Notes: generated by a model from the sequence alone, not told the origin. 19,697 nucleotides of DNA from an uncultured Eggerthellaceae bacterium (GCA_934631995.1 CAKTYF010000028.1:1-19697), one strand, 5' to 3'; counted from the first letter of the stretch, positions 1 to 7,772 are shown. Numbers and translations: made by a program.

Positions 1-114
1 TAAGATGCCGGTGGCAGCGGGAAAGCTGTTGGGGCGACGATTCGGGGGAAGTGCGGCTGCCCGGGGCAGCTGCTCGGTGCGGGCGTTCGTCAGGGCTATG
101 CGTGAGAGCGCGCT

Positions 115-693
115 TTATCGCGCGGCGTTTTTGATGGCGGTGTCGTACACTAGATGCCCCAGCTCATAGGCGGAAAGCCCTTGCGGATCCTGCAGCCATT
201 GGCTGATCATGGCAAGGCTTCCCGCAAGCGTAAACTCCAAAATCAAGTTGATTTCCTGCTCGCTACGCTGCGATTCTCCCTGGTCAATAACGTAGCGCTT
301 CCAAAGAGGCTTCAATACTTCCTTTAGGCGTAAGGCAAAAGACGGGTCGCCCTGCGGACCTAAAAGCACCACGATGAATCGCTTGTTGCGCTCGTAGAAA
401 AGCACGACGTCTTTCAGCGCTGCGATGCGCGCAAGCTTCCCTGCGTCTTTTGTCAGGTGTTTCATGCAGTTTTCAACGCAGGTTGCAACGTCTTGCAAAA
501 GGGTGGACTCAACGTCTTCCAAAAGCTCGTACATATCGTGAAAGTGCAGGTAGAACGTATTGCGATGGTACCCCGCGCGCTCGCACACCTGCGCCACGGT
601 GACTTTGTTCACGGGCGTTTCGGCATACAGGCTCCAGAAGGCTTGGATGAACTCCTGTTTCGTGCGCGCGATCTTTTCGGGCTGTTTTTTCAT
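115..693 (-). CDS. TetR/AcrR family transcriptional regulator
   Basis: This is a one-component DNA-binding repressor of about 192 residues. The N-terminal third carries the TetR helix-turn-helix: a helix from about residue 7 (KIARTKQEFIQAF), then VNKVTVAQVCERAGYHRNTF with the typical YLHFHDMYELLEDVE after it. The rest is the variable ligand-binding and dimer domain. The reading frame stays open upstream to an ATG at 786, but those extra 31 residues are Ser/Cys/Pro-rich and unlike the family, so the ATG at 691-693 is preferred. No Shine-Dalgarno precedes it; an extended -10 ends 6 bases before it, which suggests a leaderless message. It lies 110 bases downstream of the ABC permease on the same strand, so it probably controls that transporter, but this is inferred from position only. 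The ligand is unknown. Confidence 0.88.
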   Translation of the reverse strand: MKKQPEKIARTKQEFIQAFWSLYAETPVNKVTVAQVCERAGYHRNTFYLHFHDMYELLEDVESTLLQDVATCVENCMKHLTKDAGKLARIAALKDVVLFYERNKRFIVVLLGPQGDPSFALRLKEVLKPLWKRYVIDQGESQRSEQEINLILEFTLAGSLAMISQWLQDPQGLSAYELGHLVYDTAIKNAAR

Positions 694-699
694 GAGTTC

Positions 700-730
700 A
701 TCATAGCATGGAGACGCACAAGAAAGCCAA
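700..730 (-). promoter_or_regulatory. Candidate extended -10 promoter for a leaderless tetR message
   Basis: Read on the minus strand, TGCTATGAT gives an extended -10 (TATGAT at 700-705 with TG at 707-708). A weak TTGGCT lies 19 bases upstream at 725-730. Transcription would begin at or within a base or two of the ATG at 693. This fits the lack of a ribosome binding site. It is an inference from motif spacing only. Confidence 0.35.
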
Positions 731-803
731 GGCAGCGCGCCGAAGGATGCGAAAGAACCAGGAGAAGACGTGGCGCATTGGGACATTCGGCCAATCGCTG
801 CCG

Positions 804-1544
804 CTATTTATGCGAAAGGCATCGTTCTATCAGGTCAAACAGCTCGTAGAAGATCACGCCTAAAAGTGCCAGCGCTACAATGCCGGCGAACATGCGCGGA
901 TAATTCACCATACCCCAGCTGTTCATGATGAAGTAACCCAAGCCGGTAGAGCCGGCAATTGCTTCCGCGAAGAACAGCACGGCAATGGCTACGGCGCTGC
1001 TCACGCGCAGCGTGGTGAAAAGCTGCGGCATGGTTGCCGGGAAGATCACATGATACGCCAGCTGGATGCGCGTGGCACCCAGCGAACGAACGGACGTAAG
1101 CAGGTCATCGGGGATGTTTTTCGCGGCGTCGCGCATGACAACAACCACCTGGAAAAACACCGTGAGCGTAATAAGTGCGATTTTCAGTTCGCTGCCAAAA
1201 CCCAGAAGCACCAACAAAATAGGCAGCAACACAATCTTGGGGATGGGGTACAGAATATAGAGGGCGGGTGCGAGCAGCTGGTCGAGCTTCTTGCGGCGAC
1301 CGAACGCCAACCCCACGGGCGCACCCAGCACTGTGCCCAGCAGAAGCGAGATGCCTACGCGTTGGAAACTGATGCCGAAATCGGGTGCTAAATCGCCTGC
1401 GTACTGCAAGCATACCGAAAGAGCCTCTGCGGGAACAGCCAAGGCGGGTGTTGCCAGGATAAGTGCGGTGATATGCCATCCTGTCAGGACAAATGCGAGG
1501 GAAGCAATAAGGCAGAACGCCTTCCATAAGATCTTATTCTGCAT
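804..1544 (-). CDS. ABC transporter permease, NitT/TauT (SsuC/TauC) type
   Basis: This is the inner-membrane permease of an ABC importer, about 246 residues with about six membrane segments: one near residues 8-30, then GISLLLGTVLGAPVGLAF, ILYPIPKIVLLPILLVLLGFG, IALITLTVFFQVVVVM, SAVAIAVLFFAEAIAG and FAGIVALALLGVIFY. The cytoplasmic coupling (EAA-type) loop is SVRSLGATRIQLAYHVIFPA. The ATG at 1544 is chosen because GAGGA sits 5 bases before it; the frame is open further upstream but overlaps the ATPase gene. It overlaps the end of the ATPase gene by 11 bases, so the two are translationally coupled. Family members import nitrate, taurine, sulfonates, thiamine precursors and similar solutes; the substrate here cannot be read from sequence. 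Confidence 0.93.
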   Translation of the reverse strand: MQNKILWKAFCLIASLAFVLTGWHITALILATPALAVPAEALSVCLQYAGDLAPDFGISFQRVGISLLLGTVLGAPVGLAFGRRKKLDQLLAPALYILYPIPKIVLLPILLVLLGFGSELKIALITLTVFFQVVVVMRDAAKNIPDDLLTSVRSLGATRIQLAYHVIFPATMPQLFTTLRVSSAVAIAVLFFAEAIAGSTGLGYFIMNSWGMVNYPRMFAGIVALALLGVIFYELFDLIERCLSHK

Positions 1545-2358
1545 GGGATTCCTCGTTTCGCGCGCTTTTGGTTTCGTCTGCGTTTTTGTTGAGTGCTCTG
1601 CCATGGGCCACGTTGCTACCAGCGCATCCGCATTCGAGCGCCGCGCGCACAGCCTTGCATTGCGCGAAGAATTCATCGGTGTTGCGGTACGCGGCGCTTC
1701 CCATGCAAGGATTACTGAGGTGCGCCACAATGCGGCCTGGTCGTGGCGCCATGACTACAATGCGTTGTCCCAGGTAAACAGCCTCTTCGATGGAATGGGT
1801 CACCAGAAGTTGGGTGTAGCGTTTCTCCTTCCAAAGGGAAAGCAGCGTGTCTTGCATATTCTCGCGCAGCAGCGCGTCAAGGGCGCTGAGCGGCTCATCC
1901 ATCAGCAGCGTGTCGATGTCGCAGGCTAGTGCGCGAGCGATTGCCAGGCGTTGTTGCATGCCTCCAGAGAGTTCGTTGGGGTAGCTCTTGACGAAATCCT
2001 GCAGTCCAACGCGCTGCAGCGCCTCAAGCGTGCGTTCTTTGCGCTGGATTGCAGGTGCTTTTTGAATGCGAAGTCCCAGTTCGGCATTCGCATACACCGT
2101 TTTCCAGGGAAGAAGGCCAAAGTTTTGCAGAATGAGAGCGGTCTGCTTGCGCGGTTTTTCGATGGGTGCACCATCGACCAGCACAGATCCCTTGTTGGGG
2201 CGAATGAGTCCCGCCGCCAAGCGTAGCATGCTTGATTTTCCGCAGCCCGACGGGCCGATGATTGCAAGCGATTGCCCGCTTTCTATCCGCAGGTTTAGGT
2301 TTTTCAGCGCGTGCAGCTTGTCGTAGGAAAGCTCAACGTTTTCAAATGCTAGAGACAT
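1534..2358 (-). CDS. ABC transporter ATP-binding protein, NitT/TauT type
   Basis: This is the cytoplasmic ATPase that powers the importer, about 274 residues. It shows Walker A GPSGCGKSS, the Q-loop (ALILQNFGLLPW), signature LSGGMQQR, Walker B LLMDEP, D-loop SALD and the H-loop VTHS, in the right order. The start at 2358 (MSLAFENVELSYD) matches the family N-terminus, with a weak AAAAGG upstream; the open frame continues to 2562 but would run through an intergenic hairpin. The C-terminal 50 residues after the H-loop region are longer and less conserved than usual and contain several Cys and His residues. It lies between the binding protein and the permease on the same strand. Confidence 0.95.
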   Translation of the reverse strand: MSLAFENVELSYDKLHALKNLNLRIESGQSLAIIGPSGCGKSSMLRLAAGLIRPNKGSVLVDGAPIEKPRKQTALILQNFGLLPWKTVYANAELGLRIQKAPAIQRKERTLEALQRVGLQDFVKSYPNELSGGMQQRLAIARALACDIDTLLMDEPLSALDALLRENMQDTLLSLWKEKRYTQLLVTHSIEEAVYLGQRIVVMAPRPGRIVAHLSNPCMGSAAYRNTDEFFAQCKAVRAALECGCAGSNVAHGRALNKNADETKSARNEESHAE

Positions 2359-2402
2359 AAGCGGCCTTTTCCGGGAAGGATGCGGTAAGTAGAGAGGATG
2401 TG

Positions 2403-2443
2403 GCAGGGAACCTGAGGCGCGTGAAACGTCCCAGGTTCCCTGC
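2403..2443 (-). other. Intercistronic hairpin between binding-protein and ATPase genes
   Basis: A perfect 12-base inverted repeat (GCAGGGAACCTG at 2403-2414, its complement at 2432-2443) encloses 17 bases that can themselves add four pairs. No T-run follows on the minus strand, so it is not a classical terminator. In importer operons such a structure commonly stabilises the upstream binding-protein message, which would let the lipoprotein be made in excess over the ATPase and permease. Confidence 0.6.
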
Positions 2444-2486
2444 AAGTGGTCCGAGTTGGCGTTTTGAAGCTTCTTGCACGAACGGC

Positions 2487-3476
2487 TTAGCGTCCTTGGA
2501 AGCAGCCGGTCGCAGCGTCGTACGAAATGCTGGTGGCCAGGTAGCCCTTGTTTGTCATCCAAGTCAAAACAGCGTCAATCATGTGCTGTTCGGGCAGTTC
2601 AGCGGTGGGATAGCTGCTTACGGCATACGTTTGGGCAATGCTTTCGGGCAGCGATGTCTTCTGCGCTAGCAGCGCGCGATAGGAATCGGGGTTCGCGTTG
2701 ATGTGCGCCACGGCAGCATCCCAAGCGCGCGCGAACGCGTTTACGGTGTCGGTTGAAATCGCATTCTTGCACGAAATCATGACGGACTGGGAAATTTTGC
2801 CGCCTGTGGTGTCGTCGGCAACCACGGTGAAGCCCGATGCCTCGCCCAGCGCCAGCAGCGAGGCGGGAAGCGCTGCAGCTTTCACGGTGCCGGCGGCCAT
2901 TGCCTGATAGCGCACAGGAAGCTTTTGCAGTTCCTCGGTTTTCACTTGGTCGGCGGCAACGCCAGCGCGTTCGAACAGCGTGTCCATAACGTATTCCAGA
3001 ATGGTGTTCGATCCCACGCCCACGGGTACGCCCGCTAAATCGGTTAGGCTTTTGATTTCGGGGTCAGCGGTCATAATGCCAAAGCGGCCTTGACTAGCGT
3101 CGGCACCCAGTGTGACCCAGCGAATCTGCACGTCAGCGCCCGATGCGTACAGGCTGGTGGTGACCATGGGATCAGTCATGGCGAAGTCAACGCTGCCCGA
3201 AGAAACGGCCGCAATCAGCTCGGATGCGCTTTGGAACACGGCAATTTCGGCATCCAGATTCTCGTTGGCGAACAGGCCTTCTTCCTGGGCCACCCAACAG
3301 GGCAGGATGTCTTCGGTCGCAAGCGTACCGACAACGATTTTCGTTGCGGCAGAGGCGGTGCCGGCTCCGTTGCTGGCTGCATCAGCCTCTTCGGATGCGC
3401 CGCTGTTGGCGGCACAGCCGACAAACGTGATAAGGCAGCAAAGGCATAAAGCCAGCTCAATCAAGTGCTTTTTCAT
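2487..3476 (-). CDS. ABC transporter substrate-binding lipoprotein, NMT1/SsuA-like
   Basis: This is the extracytoplasmic solute-binding component, about 329 residues. It begins with a lipoprotein signal: MKKH, a hydrophobic stretch and a lipobox ending FVGC at about residue 21, followed by an Ala/Ser-rich linker. The mature part reads KIVVGTLATEDILPCWVAQE, then GLFANENLDAEIAVF and VSSGSVDFAMTDPMVTTSL, which is the NitT/TauT periplasmic-binding fold (VGTL, GLF, GxVDFA). The start at 3476 has AAGGA at good distance. It is the first gene of the importer cluster and sits behind a good sigma-70-like promoter. The substrate is not identifiable. Confidence 0.92.
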   Translation of the reverse strand: MKKHLIELALCLCCLITFVGCAANSGASEEADAASNGAGTASAATKIVVGTLATEDILPCWVAQEEGLFANENLDAEIAVFQSASELIAAVSSGSVDFAMTDPMVTTSLYASGADVQIRWVTLGADASQGRFGIMTADPEIKSLTDLAGVPVGVGSNTILEYVMDTLFERAGVAADQVKTEELQKLPVRYQAMAAGTVKAAALPASLLALGEASGFTVVADDTTGGKISQSVMISCKNAISTDTVNAFARAWDAAVAHINANPDSYRALLAQKTSLPESIAQTYAVSSYPTAELPEQHMIDAVLTWMTNKGYLATSISYDAATGCFQGR

Positions 3477-3509
3477 GAGAATCCTTCTTTTCGTATTTGC
3501 ATTGCTTCT

Positions 3510-3539
3510 ATTATTCCAGGTGAGCGGCTACGCTATCAA
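3510..3539 (-). promoter_or_regulatory. Sigma-70-type promoter of the ABC importer operon
   Basis: On the minus strand TTGATA (3534-3539) and AATAAT (3510-3515) are separated by 18 bases, each matching the consensus in five of six positions. Transcription would start near 3503, leaving a leader of about 26 bases that contains the Shine-Dalgarno. A small palindrome AGCG-gcta-CGCT lies in the spacer and could be part of an operator. Confidence 0.6.
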
Positions 3540-3710
3540 TGGACAAAATGCGCCTGGCTGTTCATTTTGGGAGTGGGGGAGTCTTGGTACTACGTGCTTC
3601 TGTTGCTTTCTTCTTTTCCCGCGTGCCTCGTGCCTCCTCTGCGTCCCTTCGCTTTCCGCGCCCCGCCCGGCCTCTGCCATCTGCTTCCGACCCCCCGCTT
3701 TTTCCTCTGT

Positions 3711-3830
3711 GATAAAAAGAGGGTACTTTTCTGTGGGTTTACTGAAGCTAACTTTTTTGTGACCTGGGGAAATGCAGAAAATCGACGCTCGAGGAGTCAA
3801 AAATCCACAGAAAAGTGGGGTGTTTTTATC
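3711..3830. repeat. Imperfect inverted repeat, 26-base arms
   Basis: The left arm 3711-3736 and right arm 3805-3830 are complementary at 21 of 26 positions. The matches form two solid blocks, GATAAAAA and ACTTTTCTGTGG, separated by a six-base patch where only one position matches. The 68-base interior has a weaker TTTTTGTGAC/GTCAAAAA pairing. It could be a short mobile or REP-like element, or a regulator site. Confidence 0.6.
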
Positions 3831-3970
3831 ATGGGCGATTTTGTCGTTCGCGAAGTTGACCGTGTGCGGCGCATGAACAAAGCTATACTGGGCTGTACTT
3901 GGAACAGGCGATGCGCTTGCGTCTTCGTGGTAAGGTGCAACCGTGAAGTCCGTTGCAAGGCGCGAAAGTC

Positions 3971-4036
3971 GTTGCGCAAGCTGCCCATCCGGCGAAGTTT
4001 AGCGAAGCTGGACGAAGCCGGGCGAAAACGCGCAAC
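3971..4036 (+). promoter_or_regulatory. Foldable leader ahead of the NUDIX gene
   Basis: Nested complementary segments are visible: GTTGCGC (3971-3977) with GCGCAAC (4030-4036), and inside them CCGGC (3989-3993) with GCCGG (4017-4021). The enclosed sequence repeats GCGAAG-like units. It does not match any riboswitch class I can recall. A six-codon open frame (MRKVLR, 4056-4076) ends inside the GTGA that starts the NUDIX gene. Confidence 0.3.
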
Positions 4037-4072
4037 GCACCCACAAGGTAAAACAATGCGAAAGGTACTTCG

Positions 4073-4597
4073 GTGACTGATTCGGCCCAAAAAGAGATGA
4101 TCGACGTATACGATGCCAATGCTCATCCGCTGGGCATTGTTGCTCCGCGAAAAGGCCTTTTCCTCAAAGAAGGCCAGTTCATGCTCTATGTGTTGGGCCT
4201 GCTGCAAAACAAGGAAGGCAAGTATCTTATCACGCGCCGGAGCCTTGACAAAAAATGGGCTGCTGGTTGGTGGGAAGTTCCCGGTGGTGGCGTGTTGGCG
4301 GGAGAAACGCCTGTTCATGCAGTGAAACGAGAAGTTTTCGAAGAGGTTGGCATCAAGGTTGACACTTGCGAGCCGGAACTGCTCTATCGTTATGAAAACG
4401 TGGACTTGGCGCGCGGTGATAACTACATCAACCACATCTTCCGCTTTGTGCTGGATTTCAATAAAAGCGATGTAGTGGTGCAGCCTGCCGAGGTGATTGA
4501 TTTCACGTTTGCCTCGTGGGAAGATATCGAAAAACTCAGCGAACAGGGCATTTTCCTGCATTTCGAGCGCTTGCGCACGGCGCTTGGGAAGGCTTAG
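4073..4597 (+). CDS. NUDIX hydrolase, isopentenyl-diphosphate isomerase-like
   Basis: This enzyme of about 174 residues should hydrolyse a nucleoside-diphosphate-linked substrate in the cytoplasm with Mg2+. The NUDIX box is complete: GGGVLAGETPVHAVKREVFE followed by EVGI, fitting Gx5Ex7REUxEExGU at about residues 66-88. The N-terminus (IDVYDANAHPLGIVAPRKG) and ITRRSLDKKWAAGWWEVPGG resemble the Idi/YfcD-like branch, but the substrate cannot be set from sequence. The GTG at 4073 is preferred because AAAGG lies about 7 bases upstream; an ATG at 4097 is the alternative. It stands alone and converges on rsmJ. Confidence 0.9.
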   Translation: MTDSAQKEMIDVYDANAHPLGIVAPRKGLFLKEGQFMLYVLGLLQNKEGKYLITRRSLDKKWAAGWWEVPGGGVLAGETPVHAVKREVFEEVGIKVDTCEPELLYRYENVDLARGDNYINHIFRFVLDFNKSDVVVQPAEVIDFTFASWEDIEKLSEQGIFLHFERLRTALGKA

Positions 4598-4750
4598 CGC
4601 GCTGGAGCGCGGATGATTGCTGCGCCGGACAGGAGCTTCAAGGCGAGGTCGGCCGATAGAACGCAGAGCGCCAGGAGCGATCGATAAAGCGCAGGTCACA
4701 GGGTCCTATGTGAGCCCTTGCGGATGCCGGGAAACCCTCGCGAGCTCTAT

Positions 4751-5476
4751 CTAAGGCTCTTTCGGTGCGAACACCAGGCAGTCATAGCGCACGGCTTTTC
4801 CGGTGAGGGAATACGATGGCTTGCGCTGTGCCAACCAAGGTCCTTTGGGCGGTCGCTTGATCACAATCTTGCGCGGATGCGCTGCGCAAGCGGCATCGAG
4901 TAATTCCTGCTCATCGGTGCAAGGCGCTTCGAGCCCATGGATAAGCTGGAATTTCTTCTTCACCGAGGCACTTTTCGTGCGCGCCGGGAACATGGGGTCA
5001 AGCAAAATAACATCGGCGTGCATGCTTTCGCCGGCAAGCGCCGCAATGCTGTCCTCTTTGCGCAGCGTCATGCGCGCCACCAGGGAGGATAACCGTTCAT
5101 CGTGCGCCGCGCGCGCCAAGCCATCTTCCAGCAGCGCTGCTATCGTTTTGTCGCGCTCGAACATCACCACAGAAAAACCTGCCGCTGCGAGCAACAGGGA
5201 ATCTTCGCCCAAGCCCGCCGTCGCATCTATGACAAGCAGGTCTTCAGTGGGCACGCCTTTAATTTTCGCAGCTTTTACCAGCAGCTCTTGATGCGCTTTG
5301 TTGGGGTTGATGCGGGCGATCATGCGCGTGAAATCGGCGCGCAACTCCAAAGTGCCGTTAGTGAGCGTTAGGCCTTCGGGCAGCTCGATAAGTCGCGGCA
5401 CATTTTCGCAACAAAGGTCGTTGCTAATACTACGGCTCTCATCGTTTTTCTTTGTCATACGGTTTTGTTCGTTCAT
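4751..5476 (-). CDS. rsmJ: RsmJ-like 16S rRNA guanine-N2 methyltransferase
   Basis: This is a class I SAM-dependent methyltransferase of about 241 residues. E. coli RsmJ methylates G1516 of 16S rRNA. Diagnostic motifs are VIDATAGLGEDSLLLAAAGF (SAM binding), FERDKTIAALLEDGLARA, the catalytic LLDPMFPARTKSASVKKKF and IVIKRPPKGPWLA, the same order and near-identical blocks as in RsmJ. The start is uncertain: no good ribosome site precedes the ATG at 5476 or the one at 5458, and a TTG at 5569 is also in frame. It lies 96 bases downstream of the nitroreductase gene on the same strand and could be co-transcribed with it. Confidence 0.88.
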   Translation of the reverse strand: MNEQNRMTKKNDESRSISNDLCCENVPRLIELPEGLTLTNGTLELRADFTRMIARINPNKAHQELLVKAAKIKGVPTEDLLVIDATAGLGEDSLLLAAAGFSVVMFERDKTIAALLEDGLARAAHDERLSSLVARMTLRKEDSIAALAGESMHADVILLDPMFPARTKSASVKKKFQLIHGLEAPCTDEQELLDAACAAHPRKIVIKRPPKGPWLAQRKPSYSLTGKAVRYDCLVFAPKEP

Positions 5477-5572
5477 GTCAATAAAATGCCTGGTCGAGCG
5501 TCCGCGCAGCGGTGCAAAACGGCTAACTGCGCGGACGTTCAATAGGCTATAAGCCCAAAACGCACTCAATTC

Positions 5573-6100
5573 CTAGCGGATAATGCGCACGTAATCATCC
5601 TTGCGCGGAGCCGCTGCGGGTAGCTCGGCCGCGCGATAACCCAACGCGCAATGTCCAATGCCTTCGTAGTCGCCTTCGATGCCCCATTCGGCAAGCAACT
5701 GTTTTCCGAAGTCGGAGTCGAATTCTTCCTTCGCACGGTGAATCCAAATGCTGTCAACGCTCAGTGCGTGCGCGGCGTTCATCAAGTTGCCCATGACCAG
5801 GCTGCCGTCGTACACGTGCGTGGGAACATCCTTCTTTGCTAGCACGATGACGATAATCGGCGCGCCGTAGAAGGGGTCGAAATCAGCATCCTTGCCCATA
5901 ATGCGCGCGTTTTCGGCGGAAATCTTGTCGCGCAGTTCCTTGTTCTCCACAACCACCATCAGCGGCGATTGCTTTCCCATGCCGGTTGCGGCGTACGTGC
6001 CCGCGCGCAGAATTGCCTGCAGCGTTTCCTCGGGCACGGCATCGGGCTTGAAATTGCGGCAGCTGCGGCGCGTTTCCAAAACGTTCAAAGTCTCGTTCAT
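5573..6100 (-). CDS. Nitroreductase family protein (FMN-dependent oxidoreductase)
   Basis: A 175-residue flavoprotein of the nitroreductase fold, expected to bind FMN as a dimer and use NAD(P)H. The FMN-phosphate motif RRSCRNF (residues 11-17) follows the N-terminal helix. Other family features are AILRAGTYAATGMGKQSPL, PIIVIVLAKKD, the DGSLVMGNLMNAAHALSVDS helix and GHCALGYRAAE. The ATG at 6100 has AAAGGA at good distance. It has its own promoter and operator-like palindrome just upstream. Substrates of this family are broad (nitro compounds, quinones, enones); a physiological role cannot be assigned. Confidence 0.92.
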   Translation of the reverse strand: MNETLNVLETRRSCRNFKPDAVPEETLQAILRAGTYAATGMGKQSPLMVVVENKELRDKISAENARIMGKDADFDPFYGAPIIVIVLAKKDVPTHVYDGSLVMGNLMNAAHALSVDSIWIHRAKEEFDSDFGKQLLAEWGIEGDYEGIGHCALGYRAAELPAAAPRKDDYVRIIR

Positions 6101-6194
6101 GGTGTTCCTTTCTGTTCGCTTCGTGGCGGCTCTCTTGCCGATCCTTCCAGATAAGGGGAAGGCGAAGGAGTCGCCAATCTGTCTAACGATTGCT

Positions 6195-6214
6195 GTTATA
6201 TCATCTCAATGAGA
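6195..6214 (-). promoter_or_regulatory. Extended -10 promoter with abutting palindrome, nitroreductase gene
   Basis: On the minus strand TGATATAAC gives an extended -10 (TATAAC at 6195-6200). An 11-base palindrome TCTCAATGAGA (6204-6214) lies directly upstream, where a regulator could touch RNA polymerase. No good -35 is seen, as expected for an extended -10 or an activated promoter. The leader would be about 90 bases. Confidence 0.45.
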
Positions 6215-6283
6215 ACTTTTATTGCACAATGATTTCGCGAAGGCGGCTTCGCTGTACTGCTTGTGCGTGTGACTTCGCGTCAC

Positions 6284-7705
6284 TCATTGCAAAAGTGGCG
6301 CCAGTGCGGGCAAATGCGCTACTTCTGGCTCAAGGAAGCTTCCTACGGGCTGATGCGCGATAAGCGTCCAGTTGTCCGCGGCTCCCGTACCCGCGTCGCC
6401 ACCTGCGGCCTTCGCGCCTGCGCCTTCGCCCGCACCGGCGTCGCCATGCACCAGCGTGAATCCCGCGATGCCCGATGTTGCTTGGTACGCGCGCGACATG
6501 CCGCCGTCAATGACTAGCACGTGCCCGCCGCACTTCACGGCGCTTTCCCCGTCCTTCACCTTCACGGGAACATGCCCGCTGACAATGCGGTTCGCAGCGG
6601 GGTCAAGCCCGAAGTCACGCAGGATACCAGCTATAGCGCGTTCGTCTTCCATTAGGGAATAGTACGCGTTTTTGTGTTCCTTGCGAATAGCTTTATCTTC
6701 TACGAAATACAGCTCGAATGTGGCCATCTTGCTTTTCGTAAACAGCGGCGAATCTTCGCCCAGCCACAAATACCATAGCAAATCGCGCCCGCGTTTTTTA
6801 TCCCGCTCGCTTGCATGCGGGTCAAAAGCGGCGCGCACGCTTGCGTCAACGGCATCGAACAGCGCGCGACCTTTTAGCGGGCGCCCAAATAGCGACGTTT
6901 CTTTTAAGCTGCCATCGGCGTTCAGCGGCACGGCAGCGTGGAACAGCAGCGCGCCATTAGCCACGGTGTACAAGCTGCCCACATCAAGGAACAGCGCAAT
7001 GTGGCGCTGCAGGCGCTTTGAGCTCAAGAATGCGTCCGCCAGGCTTTCCATGACCGCCTCTTCTTCGGCAGTCATGCAATACGGATCGGCGGGATCGATG
7101 GTGGGGAAGTTCAGGTCCAGCATAGGGTAGCAGGACCCTTCAATTTCCACGTTTCCTGTCTCGAAATCAATATGATGCAGCAAGTTTCTCCTGGTCAAGT
7201 CGAAATCAGGATTCTCGGTGCTATGCATGTATTCAACTTTGAACTGGATGATGGCGATTGCTTTCTGGATGCGCGCAATCTCGTGGCGCACCTCGGCGGG
7301 GTAGTCGCTTGTGCCTTTCGGGATGAACAGCGCGCAGGGGTCTTCGCCGTACACGTTGTTTGCGAAGGCTCGCAGCGCACCCAAATCAATGCCGTACGTT
7401 TCCTCCAAAAGCGACAAGTTGTTGTAGCGCGCGCAAATGCGCACCACGTTTGCCACGCAGCCGCGCTGGCCCAGGCTGGCGCCCATCCACACAATATCGT
7501 GGTTGCCCCACTGGATATCAAGGTTCGGCTCGTCCATGAGCGCTTCCACCACGGCATCGGGCGCGGGACCGCGATCGTATACGTCGCCAATAACGTGCAG
7601 CTTGTCGTAGCCGCCCGAACTTGCCAGCGCGCTTGCGGCTTTCAAGTTGCTTATGAACTGGTCATATTCGCCATGAATATCGGAAATGAAGAACTCCGTT
7701 GCCAT
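6284..7705 (-). CDS. fbp: Class III fructose-1,6-bisphosphatase, compact form
   Basis: This gluconeogenic enzyme hydrolyses fructose-1,6-bisphosphate to fructose-6-phosphate and has a metallophosphatase core. Motifs: FISDIHGEYD near the N-terminus, VIGDVYDRGPAPD, DIQWGNHDIVWMGA, NVVRICARYNNL, DLLWYLWLGEDSPLF, IVSGHVPVK and VIDGGMSRAYQATSGIAGFT. The ATG at 7705 is chosen for its AAAGGA and because FISDIHGEYD follows; the frame stays open to 8092 but upstream sequence is not protein-like. At about 473 residues it is much shorter than the Bacillus enzyme (about 670): it lacks the N-terminal extension and the long insert between the first two metal motifs. A Gly/Ala-rich stretch of about 30 residues interrupts the region near the C-terminus. 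Confidence 0.93.
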   Translation of the reverse strand: MATEFFISDIHGEYDQFISNLKAASALASSGGYDKLHVIGDVYDRGPAPDAVVEALMDEPNLDIQWGNHDIVWMGASLGQRGCVANVVRICARYNNLSLLEETYGIDLGALRAFANNVYGEDPCALFIPKGTSDYPAEVRHEIARIQKAIAIIQFKVEYMHSTENPDFDLTRRNLLHHIDFETGNVEIEGSCYPMLDLNFPTIDPADPYCMTAEEEAVMESLADAFLSSKRLQRHIALFLDVGSLYTVANGALLFHAAVPLNADGSLKETSLFGRPLKGRALFDAVDASVRAAFDPHASERDKKRGRDLLWYLWLGEDSPLFTKSKMATFELYFVEDKAIRKEHKNAYYSLMEDERAIAGILRDFGLDPAANRIVSGHVPVKVKDGESAVKCGGHVLVIDGGMSRAYQATSGIAGFTLVHGDAGAGEGAGAKAAGGDAGTGAADNWTLIAHQPVGSFLEPEVAHLPALAPLLQ

Positions 7706-7766
7706 CAAAGGTCCTTTCGTGTGCCCCGTGTTGCACGCGGCATGCCGTGCGCAAACTTCGATAGTC

Positions 7767-7772
7767 ATTGTA
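7767..7772 (-). promoter_or_regulatory. Possible -10 box of fbp
   Basis: TACAAT on the minus strand at 7767-7772 would place the start near 7760, with a leader of about 54 bases containing the palindrome CGGCATGCCG. No convincing -35 is present. Confidence 0.25.

Larger units (their letters stand above)
3477..4072. other. Divergent intergenic region between the ABC operon and the NUDIX gene
   Basis: About 600 bases separate the two divergent transcription units. The left part holds the importer promoter. The middle (3711-3830) holds a long imperfect inverted repeat. The right part (about 3890-4072) would be the leader of the NUDIX gene and can fold. An open frame crosses much of the region on the plus strand, but its composition is not protein-like and it has no initiation site. 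A TATACT box at 3884-3889 has a TTGACC 22 bases upstream, too far for a normal promoter, so the NUDIX promoter is unresolved. Confidence 0.6.

Noticed and set aside
1..114. Possible gene end at the left edge (TAA at 1-3)
   Set aside because: A stop codon alone is no evidence. No coding frame or motif can be supported in these bases.
3465..4076. 203-codon plus-strand frame ending in the GTGA of the NUDIX start
   Set aside because: Composition is random-like, no initiation site is present, and it crosses the importer promoter and inverted repeat. Only the final six codons might matter as a coupled leader peptide.
3797..4699. 300-codon minus-strand open frame across the NUDIX gene
   Set aside because: The opposite strand codes for a clear NUDIX protein. 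This frame is its shadow and has no recognisable motif.
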